A stretch of 35,889 nt of DNA from UBA668 sp038234785. Lineage in GTDB: Bacteria; Actinomycetota; Acidimicrobiia; Acidimicrobiales; Ilumatobacteraceae. Position 1 is the first letter of the stretch, and each line of letters opens with the position of its first letter. The translations under genes and the position numbers were made by a program. This document shows, piece after piece, positions 14,883-23,001 of this stretch. The notes beneath the pieces were generated by a model, which worked only from the letters and a program-made list of their open reading frames with translations, did not search any database and had not been told where the DNA came from. Location of the stretch: positions 1-35,889 of the forward strand of contig JBBQTC010000045.1 of assembly GCA_038234785.1 (NCBI GenBank), in the 5' to 3' direction.

Positions 14883-16049
14883 ATGCAACACCGCCGCAGC
14901 ACCACGCTGCTCGCCTGCTCACTGGCCGCTGTCATGGCACTGGCCGCGTGTGGTGACGACTCATCGTCGTCGTCCGACACCACGCCGGCCGCCGGCGGCG
15001 CAGGCGTTCTCAAGACCATCTGCCCCGACACCGTCACCATCCAGACGGACTGGATGCCCGAGGCCGAGCACGGCTTCCTGTATCAGATGGTCGGCAAGGG
15101 ATACACCATCGACAAGGCCAAGGCCATCGTCACCGGTCCCCTCGTCGACTCGAAGGGCAACGACACCGGCGTGAAGATCTCCATCCAGTCCGGTGGAGCG
15201 GCGCAGAACTTCCAGAGCGTCACCTCGATCATGTACCAGAACGACAACATCCTTCTGGGCTACGTGTACACCGACGAAGCCATCCAGAACTCGGCGACCT
15301 TCCCCACCATGGCGATCGAGTCGGGCTACGAGAAGAACCCGCAGATGATCATGTGGGATCCGGGGCAGTATCCCGACGTGAAGGGCATCGCCGATCTCGG
15401 CAAGGCCGGCGTCAAGATCCGCTACTTCGGTGGTGCGGCCTACATGGACTTCCTCACCTCCACCGGTGTGCTGTCCAAGGATCAGACCGACGGTTCCTAC
15501 ACCGGTGACCCGAGCCTGTTCGTGACCGATGAGGGCAAGTCGGCCCAACAGGGCTTTGGCTCGGCCGAGCCGTACCTCTATGAGAAGGAACTCTCAAACT
15601 GGATGAAGCCCGTCGCCTACGAGTACATCAACGACGTCGGCTGGAAGAACTACGCCGAGTCGATCGCGACCAAGCCGGAGAACATCACCAAGTACTCCGA
15701 CTGCTTCAAGAAGCTGGTCCCGATCATCCAGCAGGCCAGCGTCGACTACGTCAACACGCCGACCGCGACCAACGCAATCATCATGGACGCAGCGACCACC
15801 TTCGGTGCCGACTTCGGTTGGAACTACACCCAGGGCACCGCTGACTATGGCGTGGCCACCATCAAGAAGGACGGCCTCGTCGCCAACGGCACCGATGGCG
15901 TCATGGGCAGCTTCGACATGGCTCGGGTCAGCGACCTGATCACCAAGGCGATCCCGGTCTACACGGCCCAGGACAGCCCGCCCAAGGACGGTCTGAAGCC
16001 CGAGGACATCGTCACCAACGAGTTCCTCGACACCTCGATCAAGCTCTGA
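14883..16049 (+). CDS. ABC importer substrate-binding lipoprotein (NMT1/SsuA-like)
   Basis: A 388-residue secreted protein. The N-terminus has Arg residues, a hydrophobic core and the lipobox ALAAC with lipid-anchored Cys23, then a Ser/Asp-rich linker. The mature part has TDWMPEAEHGFLYQMVGKGY near its start, the style of NMT1/THI5-like and SsuA-like binding proteins for nucleobase or thiamine-precursor analogues and other small nitrogen compounds. It follows its permease by 82 bases and is followed by a strong terminator. The ligand is not readable; the linked amidohydrolase and GGT-like genes suggest a cyclic or amide nitrogen compound. Confidence 0.85.
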   Translation: MQHRRSTTLLACSLAAVMALAACGDDSSSSSDTTPAAGGAGVLKTICPDTVTIQTDWMPEAEHGFLYQMVGKGYTIDKAKAIVTGPLVDSKGNDTGVKISIQSGGAAQNFQSVTSIMYQNDNILLGYVYTDEAIQNSATFPTMAIESGYEKNPQMIMWDPGQYPDVKGIADLGKAGVKIRYFGGAAYMDFLTSTGVLSKDQTDGSYTGDPSLFVTDEGKSAQQGFGSAEPYLYEKELSNWMKPVAYEYINDVGWKNYAESIATKPENITKYSDCFKKLVPIIQQASVDYVNTPTATNAIIMDAATTFGADFGWNYTQGTADYGVATIKKDGLVANGTDGVMGSFDMARVSDLITKAIPVYTAQDSPPKDGLKPEDIVTNEFLDTSIKL

Positions 16050-16076
16050 TCGACGACGTCAGACACGCACTTCAGC

Positions 16077-16108
16077 AGAGGGGCGTCGGCTTCGGCCGGC
16101 GCCCCTCT
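16077..16108 (+). terminator. Stem-loop terminator with UUCG tetraloop
   Basis: A 14-bp stem pairs 16077-16090 (starting AGAGGGGCG) with 16095-16108 (ending CGCCCCTCT), with one G-U pair and loop TTCG in a C(UUCG)G context, an exceptionally stable tetraloop. It starts 27 bases after the lipoprotein stop. The tail is TCTTCGCG rather than a long U run. It probably serves both convergent units. Confidence 0.8.
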
Positions 16109-16145
16109 TCGCGTGCCCGCGATCAGGTCGCTTCGATCTGCGGGT

Positions 16146-17747
16146 TCAGAGGAGCAGCTGGACGAGGATCAGCTTGACGATCATCGCCAGCGGCAGCACG
16201 AGCGCATAGCCGGCGTCGACGCGTTGATCGCCCTTCGACGCCTCCGATGCGTAGGCGTGCACGGCGGGTTGCGTCTCGATCCCCGCGATCTGGCCCGCCG
16301 CCGAGACGGGATCGGCGCGTAGCACCCGCGTCAGGAACAGCGACGCGGCTGCCAGCGCAAGGGTCAACGCCGTCGCCGCGACCGCGAGACGGAGGCCGAT
16401 CGCAGTGCCGGCTGCGTCGGCGAACGTCGCGCCGGAGCGAATGCCGATCGAACCCAGGAACATCAGGATCCCGAGTTGGCGCAGGGTGAGGTTCGCCGCG
16501 TGGGGGATCTGCCATGTGATCGGCCCGGTTCGTGACAGCGTCCCGAGCACCAGACCGGCGATGAGCGGTCCGCCGCCGACGCCGAGCTCGACCTGGCCAC
16601 CGCCGGGCAGGGGCACGCTGATGAGGCCGATCAGCAGCCCGATGCTCATCCCGAGCGCGAAGCCCATCGCGTCGACCTCTCCCAGACTTCGATCCGAGTC
16701 ACCGAGCAGGACGGCCACCTGCCCCAGGCGCTTGGCGGGACCGACCACCCGAAGGCGGTCACCGAGGCGGAGCACGAAGTCGCCGTCGGCCACGAGGTCG
16801 GCATCGCCTCGCCGAACCCGGGTGACGGTCGCGCCGAAACGGCCCTCGAGGTCGAGTTCTCGAAGATGGCTCCCGGCCAACTTGCGGTTCGACACCGAGA
16901 TCCGGCGGAAGTCGAGCAACGCCCGATCGAGTGCCAGGTGGCGGGTGCTCCGCTCTCCCGCCCACTCGAGGAACCGGCCGACGTCCTCGGGCGCTCCGAT
17001 CACCGTGCAGAGGTCACCGGGAACGAGACACAGGTCCGTGGTTGCGAGGTGGACCTGGCCATCGTGTTCCGCCCGTCCGAAGGCGAGCTTGGCGCCCTGC
17101 CAGTGCCGCAACTCCCCGAGCGCCGGGAGGTCGTCGCGAAGGACGCGCACGGTGGCGCTGGTGGCGTTGGTGCTGCCGGCCGCGCTCGTCGACGAGGTTC
17201 CCCCTTCGGCGCGACGACTTCGACGAAGCGACCAGTGGGCGGCGAGGAGCATCGTCAGCACGCCGAACGGATAGGCCAGCGAGTACCCGACCACCGGGTC
17301 GGTGACCGATCCGTCGGCGATCTGCTTCGACAGCCCGGTCAAGGCTGCCGACAGCGCAGGTGTGTTGGTCAGCGAACCGGCGAACAGGCCGGACCGTGCG
17401 CCGGTGTCGAGGTCGAACAGGTTTCCCACGCCGACGACGCCGAGCGAGAACAGCACCAGCAGCGCGCTGACGCCCACGAGGACACGGGTGCCGCCCCGAC
17501 GAAGCTCGGCGAGGAACGAGGGGCCACTGGCGAGACCGACGGTGTAGATGAACAGCGCCAGCCCGATCTGCGGGACGATCGCGGGCGTGTTGGCCAGCCG
17601 ATCGTCGGCAGCGGAGACGGCAAGGCCGACGAACAGCGCTGCGGCCGGACCGAGGGCGATGCCCTTGACGCGCACCGTTCCGAGGGCAGCGCCCACGCCC
17701 ACCACGAGGAACAGCAGCAGGAGCGGGTTGTCGATGAGCACACCCAT
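16146..17747 (-). CDS. AspT/YidE/YbjL-type membrane carrier with TrkA-C domain
   Basis: A 533-residue integral membrane protein. The N-terminal hydrophobic block (about residues 5-180) contains GLALFIYTVGLASGPSF and LFAGSLTNTPALSAAL. A soluble middle region of about 190 residues has TrkA-C-like features (VVGPAKRLGQ and the GDRLRVVG strand). The C-terminal hydrophobic block repeats the first (LGILMFLGSIGIRSGATF). This duplicated layout with a central regulatory domain is that of the AspT/YidE family of aspartate:alanine-type exchangers and uncharacterised relatives. GGAG lies four bases before ATG 17747. It follows the M20 ureidase by 31 bases on the same strand, so it may export or import the amino acid or carbamoyl compound handled there; this is inference. 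Confidence 0.82.
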   Translation of the reverse strand: MGVLIDNPLLLLFLVVGVGAALGTVRVKGIALGPAAALFVGLAVSAADDRLANTPAIVPQIGLALFIYTVGLASGPSFLAELRRGGTRVLVGVSALLVLFSLGVVGVGNLFDLDTGARSGLFAGSLTNTPALSAALTGLSKQIADGSVTDPVVGYSLAYPFGVLTMLLAAHWSLRRSRRAEGGTSSTSAAGSTNATSATVRVLRDDLPALGELRHWQGAKLAFGRAEHDGQVHLATTDLCLVPGDLCTVIGAPEDVGRFLEWAGERSTRHLALDRALLDFRRISVSNRKLAGSHLRELDLEGRFGATVTRVRRGDADLVADGDFVLRLGDRLRVVGPAKRLGQVAVLLGDSDRSLGEVDAMGFALGMSIGLLIGLISVPLPGGGQVELGVGGGPLIAGLVLGTLSRTGPITWQIPHAANLTLRQLGILMFLGSIGIRSGATFADAAGTAIGLRLAVAATALTLALAAASLFLTRVLRADPVSAAGQIAGIETQPAVHAYASEASKGDQRVDAGYALVLPLAMIVKLILVQLLL

Positions 17748-17778
17748 GGAACTCCGTTCTACCAGGTGAGCCGGGTTG

Positions 17779-19053
17779 TCAGGACGGGTCGGCGCGAGCG
17801 AGGACCACCTGCAACAGCACATCGGCGCCGGCAGCGACGTCGGTGGGGTTCGTGAACTCGGCAATGTTGTGGGAGAGCCCCTTCACACTGGGCACGAACA
17901 CCATCGACGTCGGACACACTCGGGCCAACATCTGGGCGTCGTGGCCGGCCCCGCTCGGCATCCGCCGCGTCGAGTGCCCCAACCGCTGCGCCGTCGACTC
18001 GACCAGATCGATCATCTCGGCGTCGAACTCGACGGGCTCGAACCGAGCCAGCGTGCGCCGTTCGATCGCGACGCCCTCGTCGGCGGCGAGCCGCTCGCAC
18101 AATGCCCCGAACACGGCCTCGGCTTGGCGGAGCGCAGTCTCGTCGGTGTTGCGCAGGTCGACGGTGAGGGTGACCTCGGACGGCACGACGTTGACCAGGT
18201 TCGGCTGGAACTCGCAGCGTCCCACCGTCGCCACCTGAGAGCCGCCCATCGCCTTCGCGAGGGCCCGCATCCCGGTGATGATCTCTGCGGCCACGTATCC
18301 GGGATCGTGACGCAGGCGCATCGGCGTGGTTCCGGCGTGAGCCGACTGGCCGCTGATGGTGAGCTCCGTCCATGAGATGCCCTGGACACCCGTCACGGCC
18401 CCGATGGTGACACCCTCATCCTCGAGCACCGGGCCCTGCTCGATGTGCAGTTCCACGTAGGCGTGCGGCGACGACGCCGCCGGGCACGGTGTCGGCCCTG
18501 CGTACCCGATGCGACGCAATTCGTCACCGACGCGCGCCTGGTCATCCGCAGCGCGGATGTCGAGCGCATCCTCCAGAGCGAGTCCGCCGACATAGACCAG
18601 GCTGCCCAACATGTCGGGTTGGAATCGCGCGCCCTCCTCGTTGGTGAAGAAGGCGACACTGACCGGATGGCGGGTGACGATCTCGTGCTGGGCCAGGGTC
18701 TCGACGATCTCCAACCCCCCGAGGACACCGAGGTTGCCGTCGAACCTGCCGCCGGTGCGGACGGTGTCGATGTGGGACCCGATCATCACCGGGGCCAGCG
18801 TCGGGTCGCTGCCAGCTCGCGTGCCGACCACGTTGCCGATCGCGTCGATGCGCACGTCGAGGCCGAGGTCGTGCATCCAACCGACGACGAGATCACGCCC
18901 TTCGCGATCCGCATCGGTGAGCGCCAGGCGGGCGCTTCCCTGTTCCCCGTTCGGACCGTGGACCGCGCCGATCTCACCGAGCGCCACCAGGCGTCCCCAC
19001 AGCCGGTCGCCGTCGACCCGTAGGCCGCTGTGACGATCGGCCGACCCGGTCAT
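17779..19053 (-). CDS. M20 amidase, allantoate / N-carbamoyl-amino-acid hydrolase type
   Basis: A 424-residue metallohydrolase. Metal ligands and motifs in order: GSHIDTVRTGGRFDG (His94, Asp96, Asp105), FFTNEEGARF (Glu139, Glu140), ELHIEQGP (His203), SGQSAHAGTTPM in the dimerisation domain (His239), GAGHDAQMLA (His371) and GLSHNIAEFT (His395). This set defines the hydantoinase/carbamoylase branch of M20, which includes allantoate amidohydrolase, beta-ureidopropionase and N-carbamoyl-L-amino-acid hydrolase, acting on ureido groups with release of ammonia and CO2. GAGHDAQ is shared by these, so the exact substrate is open. The ATG at 19053 overlaps the creatininase stop by ATGA. Confidence 0.88.
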   Translation of the reverse strand: MTGSADRHSGLRVDGDRLWGRLVALGEIGAVHGPNGEQGSARLALTDADREGRDLVVGWMHDLGLDVRIDAIGNVVGTRAGSDPTLAPVMIGSHIDTVRTGGRFDGNLGVLGGLEIVETLAQHEIVTRHPVSVAFFTNEEGARFQPDMLGSLVYVGGLALEDALDIRAADDQARVGDELRRIGYAGPTPCPAASSPHAYVELHIEQGPVLEDEGVTIGAVTGVQGISWTELTISGQSAHAGTTPMRLRHDPGYVAAEIITGMRALAKAMGGSQVATVGRCEFQPNLVNVVPSEVTLTVDLRNTDETALRQAEAVFGALCERLAADEGVAIERRTLARFEPVEFDAEMIDLVESTAQRLGHSTRRMPSGAGHDAQMLARVCPTSMVFVPSVKGLSHNIAEFTNPTDVAAGADVLLQVVLARADPS

Positions 19054-19835
19054 GCCGAGCGACCGAAGTTGAACACGGCAATCTCGCGGAGTGCCTCGCA
19101 GAAGCCCCGGACCGAGCCCTCGAACAGCTCTTTGCCGAGCTCGGCGGTGGCGGCGGTGGGATCGCCGATGTACCCGTCGGGGAAGAAGTCGTTGGACAAC
19201 CAGCCGAACGAGACCCGGCCGCCGAAGCGCACGTAGGAGTTCTCGGCGATCGCCTCCGGCACCCGTCGCTCGGCCAAGTTCATCTGCACCAGGTGGGGGG
19301 CGAGGTGCAGCATCATCGACGTCTCGTCGGTGCCACCGTGCACTCCCATCCCCAACTCGTCTGCGGGGGAGGTGCCCCCCTGGTCCGCTGGCACACCGGG
19401 ATGGGCGACGAACGTCATCAAACCGTGCGCGAGGCGGAGTTCCCGGTTGGCCACGTTGAGCAGAGCGCTGTTGCCGCCATGGCCGTTGAGGAACACGAGA
19501 CGCTTGGCGGGCGTCGTCGCGATGCAACGGCCGATGTCGTCCAGGACGGCCAGGAGCGTGGTTGCCGACAGCCAGACCGTGCCGGGGCTCCAGGCATGCT
19601 CGTTGCTCTTTGTGTACTCGAGCGTCGGGAGCAGCCAGATGTCGAGCTCCTCGCCGACCTCGCCAACTGCGGCTTCGGCCACCGCACTCGCCACGACGCT
19701 GTCGGTACTGAGCGGCAGGTGTGGACCGTGCTGTTCGATCGCTCCGAGTGGCTGGACGAGGATGCTGCGCTCGGTGAGCAGCTCGGCCACCTGGGGGCCG
19801 GTGAGGTCGGCGAATCGGCGAAGGCGATGAGTCAC
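19050..19835 (-). CDS. Creatininase-family amidohydrolase
   Basis: A 261-residue protein of the creatininase family, which includes creatinine amidohydrolase, a formamide hydrolase of riboflavin-type synthesis and the mycofactocin peptidase. Metal-site residues are visible in GAIEQHGPHLPLSTD (Glu34, His36, Asp45), FLNGHGGN (His119) and VHGGTDETS (His166, Glu171). The neighbouring M20 ureidase makes ring opening of a cyclic ureide or creatinine-like compound followed by ureido hydrolysis plausible. No mycofactocin genes are present, which argues against the peptidase role. GTG 19835 is the start, with TAACGT six bases upstream. Confidence 0.87.
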   Translation of the reverse strand: MTHRLRRFADLTGPQVAELLTERSILVQPLGAIEQHGPHLPLSTDSVVASAVAEAAVGEVGEELDIWLLPTLEYTKSNEHAWSPGTVWLSATTLLAVLDDIGRCIATTPAKRLVFLNGHGGNSALLNVANRELRLAHGLMTFVAHPGVPADQGGTSPADELGMGVHGGTDETSMMLHLAPHLVQMNLAERRVPEAIAENSYVRFGGRVSFGWLSNDFFPDGYIGDPTAATAELGKELFEGSVRGFCEALREIAVFNFGRSA

Positions 19836-19841
19836 GGTCGA

Positions 19842-19847
19842 ACGTTA
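19842..19847 (-). promoter_or_regulatory. -10 box TAACGT of the creatininase-M20-carrier operon
   Basis: On the minus strand TAACGT is followed by TCGACC and the GTG at 19835, a leaderless layout. The divergent gap to the FAD oxidoreductase (19836-19978) holds no other recognised site. Confidence 0.5.
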
Positions 19848-19978
19848 CCCGTGTGCCACCGGCGTCGTGAAGAGCCACAGCACCGCGAACGGCCTGGTCG
19901 GTGCCTCGGCATTCGTCCGCGGATGGGTGCCGACCCTCGATTTCGCCTCCGACACGCATCGACCGCAAGAATGACCGC

Positions 19979-21523
19979 ATGACCACGAAGGACTACGACG
20001 CCATCGTCATCGGTGCGGGGCACAACGGTCTGGTGTGCGCGGCCTACCTCGCGCGTGGGGGCTTGCGCACCCTCCTGGTCGAGGCCCGTCACGACGTCGG
20101 AGGGACGGCCGCCAGCGAGGAGTTCGGCGGGGCGATGGTCAACATCTGCAACTGCGACCACATCACGTTCCGAACGACTCCGATCAGCGACGAGTTGGGC
20201 CTTGCCGATCTCGGCTTGGTCTACACGAACCTCGAGCCCTCGCAGCTCAATCTCACCTGGGGCGGCGGGCCGGCGTGGGCCAGCTACCACTCGGTGGAGG
20301 AGACACTCGAGTCGATCGGGCGCAACTACCCCGACGAGGTCGACGGGTACCGCCGATACCTCAAGGCCGCGATGCCCGTGGTCCGTCTGGTGTTCGACGC
20401 GGCGAACGATCCGCCCTCGTTCTCGGGCCTCACCCGCAAGGTCATCGAGAAGAAGGGCCGCGGTGTGAGCACGCTGCTGCGCTGGAGCCGGCGGAGCGCC
20501 GCCGACGTGATGCGCGAGTACTTCCGCGTCGACGCACTCCAGGCCCCCGGTCTCCTCGTCGGCCCGATGGTGTGGGGCATCTCCCCCGAGACCGACGGCA
20601 GCGGCCTCGGCGCACTCACGTATGCGGTCCGACACGTCGGGACGGTCGGGCGCCCCATCGGCGGAAGCGGGATGGTGCCACGCACGCTGCTCGCCGCCTT
20701 CGAGAAGGCCGGTGGCACGCTGCGAACGTCCACCAAGGTCGCAGCCATCACCTGCGAAGGGGACGGTGTCCGCGGTGTGGCGTTCGATGACGGCAGCGAG
20801 GTCACCGCTGGCGTGGTGGTGTCGGCGTGCAATCCGCACGACACCTTCCTCAACTGGCTCAAGCATCCGCCGCCGCAGGCTCGCGACCTGGTGCGGCGAT
20901 GGAGCGAGATCCCGCGCGACGACGGCTACGAGTCCAAGATCGACGCGATCCTCACCCGTGTTCCACATCTCCGGGCGGCCGAGCAGGCAGGGCTGGCGGG
21001 AGATCTCGCCGCGTCCATCGCGATCGCCCCGTCCATCGCCGAGATGCACCGCGGGTACCAGTTGATGCAGTCGGCCCGGATGCTGGAGCGCCCGGGGTTC
21101 ATCGCCAACGTCCCATCGGTCTGCGACGACACGCTGGCACCGGCGGACCGGCACGTGCTGAGCCTGGAAGCGCTGTTCACGCCCTACGGCCTCGCCGGCG
21201 GCTGGGCGAGCAGCCCCGAGCCGGCACGATGGCTCGAACTGTTCGCCGGCCTCGTCGAACCGGGATTCGAGGACACCATCATCGACTGGCGGGCAATGAC
21301 CCCCGACCGATACGAGCGCGAGTTCCATCTCCCCCACGGCCACGCGACGTCGTTCGCGGGCGGACCGCTCGCGGCGATGCGGAACAAGAACCCGGAGCTC
21401 ACTCGCTACGAGACCGACGTCAAGGGTCTGTACCTCACCGGCGCTGCCACATTCCCCGGCGCCGGCGTGTGGGGTGCGAGCGGACGGAACGCAGCGCTCA
21501 CCGTGCTTCGTACCGCCGTCTAA
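19979..21523 (+). CDS. Phytoene desaturase-like FAD-dependent oxidoreductase
   Basis: A 514-residue flavoprotein. The N-terminal dinucleotide-binding motif is VIGAGHNGLVCAAYLARGG (about 10-28) with acidic Glu at LVEARHDVGG. The C-terminal FAD motif is GLYLTGAATFPGAGVWGASG, typical of the phytoene dehydrogenase/CrtI-like amine-oxidase clan (COG1233). Many actinobacterial members are not carotenoid enzymes, and no phytoene synthase or other carotenoid gene is near, so the substrate is unknown. Start ATG 19979 is in frame with the Rossmann fold; upstream only a weak AAGAAT box is visible. The TAA stop also forms part of the next promoter (see 21521-21526). Confidence 0.85.
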   Translation: MTTKDYDAIVIGAGHNGLVCAAYLARGGLRTLLVEARHDVGGTAASEEFGGAMVNICNCDHITFRTTPISDELGLADLGLVYTNLEPSQLNLTWGGGPAWASYHSVEETLESIGRNYPDEVDGYRRYLKAAMPVVRLVFDAANDPPSFSGLTRKVIEKKGRGVSTLLRWSRRSAADVMREYFRVDALQAPGLLVGPMVWGISPETDGSGLGALTYAVRHVGTVGRPIGGSGMVPRTLLAAFEKAGGTLRTSTKVAAITCEGDGVRGVAFDDGSEVTAGVVVSACNPHDTFLNWLKHPPPQARDLVRRWSEIPRDDGYESKIDAILTRVPHLRAAEQAGLAGDLAASIAIAPSIAEMHRGYQLMQSARMLERPGFIANVPSVCDDTLAPADRHVLSLEALFTPYGLAGGWASSPEPARWLELFAGLVEPGFEDTIIDWRAMTPDRYEREFHLPHGHATSFAGGPLAAMRNKNPELTRYETDVKGLYLTGAATFPGAGVWGASGRNAALTVLRTAV

Positions 21524-21526
21524 CCT
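21521..21526 (+). promoter_or_regulatory. -10 box TAACCT built on the previous stop codon
   Basis: TAA 21521-21523 ends the FAD oxidoreductase gene, and TAACCT 21521-21526 sits 7 bases before the GTG at 21534. The box and its spacing match the other leaderless starts. Confidence 0.45.
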
Positions 21527-21533
21527 CTGCGCG

Positions 21534-21792
21534 GTGCCGATCACCACCGGCTTCCACCACGTCGCGACCCTGACCACCGACCTCGACCGCTTCGCCGACT
21601 GGTATGGAACGGTCTTCGGCGCAGAGCGGGCACTCGGCGCTCAACGTGTTCGAGACGACCCCCGAGGAGATCATCGGCGAGGTGGGCGCCGACATCGGCG
21701 AGATCCAGCAACTCGGCGGCGAGTGGTCACTCGTCTTCCGCGACGTCGACGGCATGGAACTCGAGGTCTGCTCTCCCTCCGACCCCGGCTGA
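21534..21792 (+). pseudogene. VOC (glyoxalase-fold) protein, broken by deletion and frameshift
   Basis: The frame from GTG 21534 reads MPITTGFHHVATLTTDLDR then FADWYGTVFGAE, a typical start of a vicinal-oxygen-chelate protein. It then runs into arginine-rich non-protein-like sequence. From about 21628 a different frame reads HSALNVFETTPEEIIGEVGA and ends with VFRDVDGMELEVCSP, a typical VOC C-terminus, stopping at 21790-21792. The two pieces add up to about 85 residues where one VOC domain needs 120-140. So roughly 40 residues are missing around 21625-21640 and the frame has changed. The promoter is intact, which points to recent decay; a sequencing error alone would not remove so many residues. 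Confidence 0.75.
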
Positions 21793-21805
21793 GGCTCGTC
21801 GCGAT

Positions 21806-22462
21806 TCAGGGTTCGCGGTCGAGGAAGAAGTGGGCGACGTTGGCGAGACCTGCGGTCATCGCAACCCGGTAGCCGGTGGCCGCCACCCCGTTCTCGAACA
21901 GCCGCTCGCCGCTCCCCAACAACTCCGGCACGACCGCGATGTGGAGCGAGTCGACCAGCCCGAGCGCGAGGAACTGGCGGACGGTCGCGGCGCCGCCCCC
22001 GAGTCGGATGTCGAGGTCGCCTGCCGCCTCTGTGGCACGGGCGAGCGCCTCTGCCGGCCCACCCGTGACGAAATGGAACGTGGTGCCGCGCATCTCGAGG
22101 GGCGGGCGCTCGTGATGGGTCATCACGAACACCCGATGGTGGTACGGCGGCTCGTCTCCCCACCATCCCTTCCAGTCGGATCCGGGCTGACCGTCATTGG
22201 GCCACTCGCCGCGAATCGGTCCGAACATGTTGCGGCCCATGATGGTGGCGCCGATGCCAGCGAAGCCCTCGGCCATGAGGTCCTCGTCGATGCCGTCGTT
22301 GCCGTCGGCCGCTCCGATCATGGCCGCACCGGTCCGGGTGGTGAACACCCAATCGTGGAGCAACTCACCGCCAACACCGAGCGGGTGTTCCTCGTCCTGG
22401 CCGGGTCCGGCGACATACCCGTCGAGCGACATCGACAAGGCGTGGACGCGCAGCCGCGGCAT
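21806..22462 (-). CDS. DHFR-like (RibD C-terminal domain) reductase
   Basis: A 218-residue protein of the dihydrofolate reductase/RibD-C superfamily. The N-terminal strand HALSMSLDGYVAGP and the nucleotide-binding segments ATIMGRNMFGP, HHRVFVMTHHERPP and IRLGGGAATVRQFLALGLVD are in the order usual for the COG0262 family of stand-alone actinobacterial paralogues, whose substrates are mostly unknown. It starts 3 bases after the stop of the phosphoribosyltransferase gene (TGA CCG ATG), so they are cotranscribed. It converges on the VOC pseudogene with 13 bases between stops. Confidence 0.85.
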   Translation of the reverse strand: MPRLRVHALSMSLDGYVAGPGQDEEHPLGVGGELLHDWVFTTRTGAAMIGAADGNDGIDEDLMAEGFAGIGATIMGRNMFGPIRGEWPNDGQPGSDWKGWWGDEPPYHHRVFVMTHHERPPLEMRGTTFHFVTGGPAEALARATEAAGDLDIRLGGGAATVRQFLALGLVDSLHIAVVPELLGSGERLFENGVAATGYRVAMTAGLANVAHFFLDREP

Positions 22463-22465
22463 CGG

Positions 22466-22960
22466 TCAGGCGTCCTTGACGGACCAGTCACGCTTGGCGA
22501 CGGGGTCCTTGTCGCTCCACGGGAAGTTGATCCACTTGTCCGTGCGCTTCCAGACGTAATCGCACTTCACCACGGAGTGGCTCTTCTCGTAGAGGCACGC
22601 AGTGCGCACCTCGGCCACCTTGCCCGCACAGAAGTCCTGCACGCTGCGCAGTGTGTGACCGGTGTCGGCCACATCGTCGGCGATGAGGATGCGCGCATGG
22701 CTGACATCGACGAAGTCGGGCGCCGGCGGCAGGATGCGCGGCACCTCGAGGCGCTCGTCGACCCCGGTGTAGAACTCGACGTTCATCGTGTACACATTCT
22801 TGACCGACAGGGCGTACCCGAGCGCTCCGCCGATCAGCAGACCACCCCGGGCGATGGAGAGGATCATGTCGGGCTCGTAGTCGTCGGTGACCATCTGGGC
22901 CAGCACGCGGGACGCGTCGCCGAAGATCTGCCAGGTCATGATTTCACGCTCGTTCGACAC
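22466..22960 (-). CDS. Phosphoribosyltransferase (xanthine/guanine type)
   Basis: A 164-residue type I PRTase. The PRPP-binding loop is ILIADDVADTGHTL (91-104) and an upstream SIARGGLLIGGALG segment forms the PPi loop. It probably converts a purine base and PRPP to the nucleotide, as in Gpt-like or actinobacterial Hpt-like enzymes; the C-terminal hood ending in KWINFPW is typical of the xanthine-guanine group. GTG 22960 (MSNEREIMTW) is chosen because TAGGTT lies 7 bases upstream. An ATG at 22939 or a TTG at 22969 are alternatives. It is followed by the DHFR-like gene in one operon. Confidence 0.8.
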   Translation of the reverse strand: MSNEREIMTWQIFGDASRVLAQMVTDDYEPDMILSIARGGLLIGGALGYALSVKNVYTMNVEFYTGVDERLEVPRILPPAPDFVDVSHARILIADDVADTGHTLRSVQDFCAGKVAEVRTACLYEKSHSVVKCDYVWKRTDKWINFPWSDKDPVAKRDWSVKDA

Positions 22961-22967
22961 GCCGCCC

Positions 22968-22973
22968 AACCTA
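22968..22973 (-). promoter_or_regulatory. -10 box TAGGTT of the phosphoribosyltransferase operon
   Basis: On the minus strand TAGGTT is followed by GGGCGGC and the GTG at 22960. Confidence 0.5.
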
Positions 22974-22975
22974 AC

Positions 22976-22990
22976 CGAAGAAAATCTTCG
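22976..22990. promoter_or_regulatory. Palindrome CGAAGAAAATCTTCG upstream of the -10 box
   Basis: CGAAG (22976-22980) and CTTCG (22986-22990) form a perfect 5-bp inverted repeat around AAAAT, ending two bases upstream of the TAGGTT box and 11 bases after the molybdenum hydroxylase stop. It could be a small terminator for the upstream operon or an operator covering the -35 region of the phosphoribosyltransferase promoter. Confidence 0.4.
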
Positions 22991-23001
22991 TCGGCGAAAC
23001 G

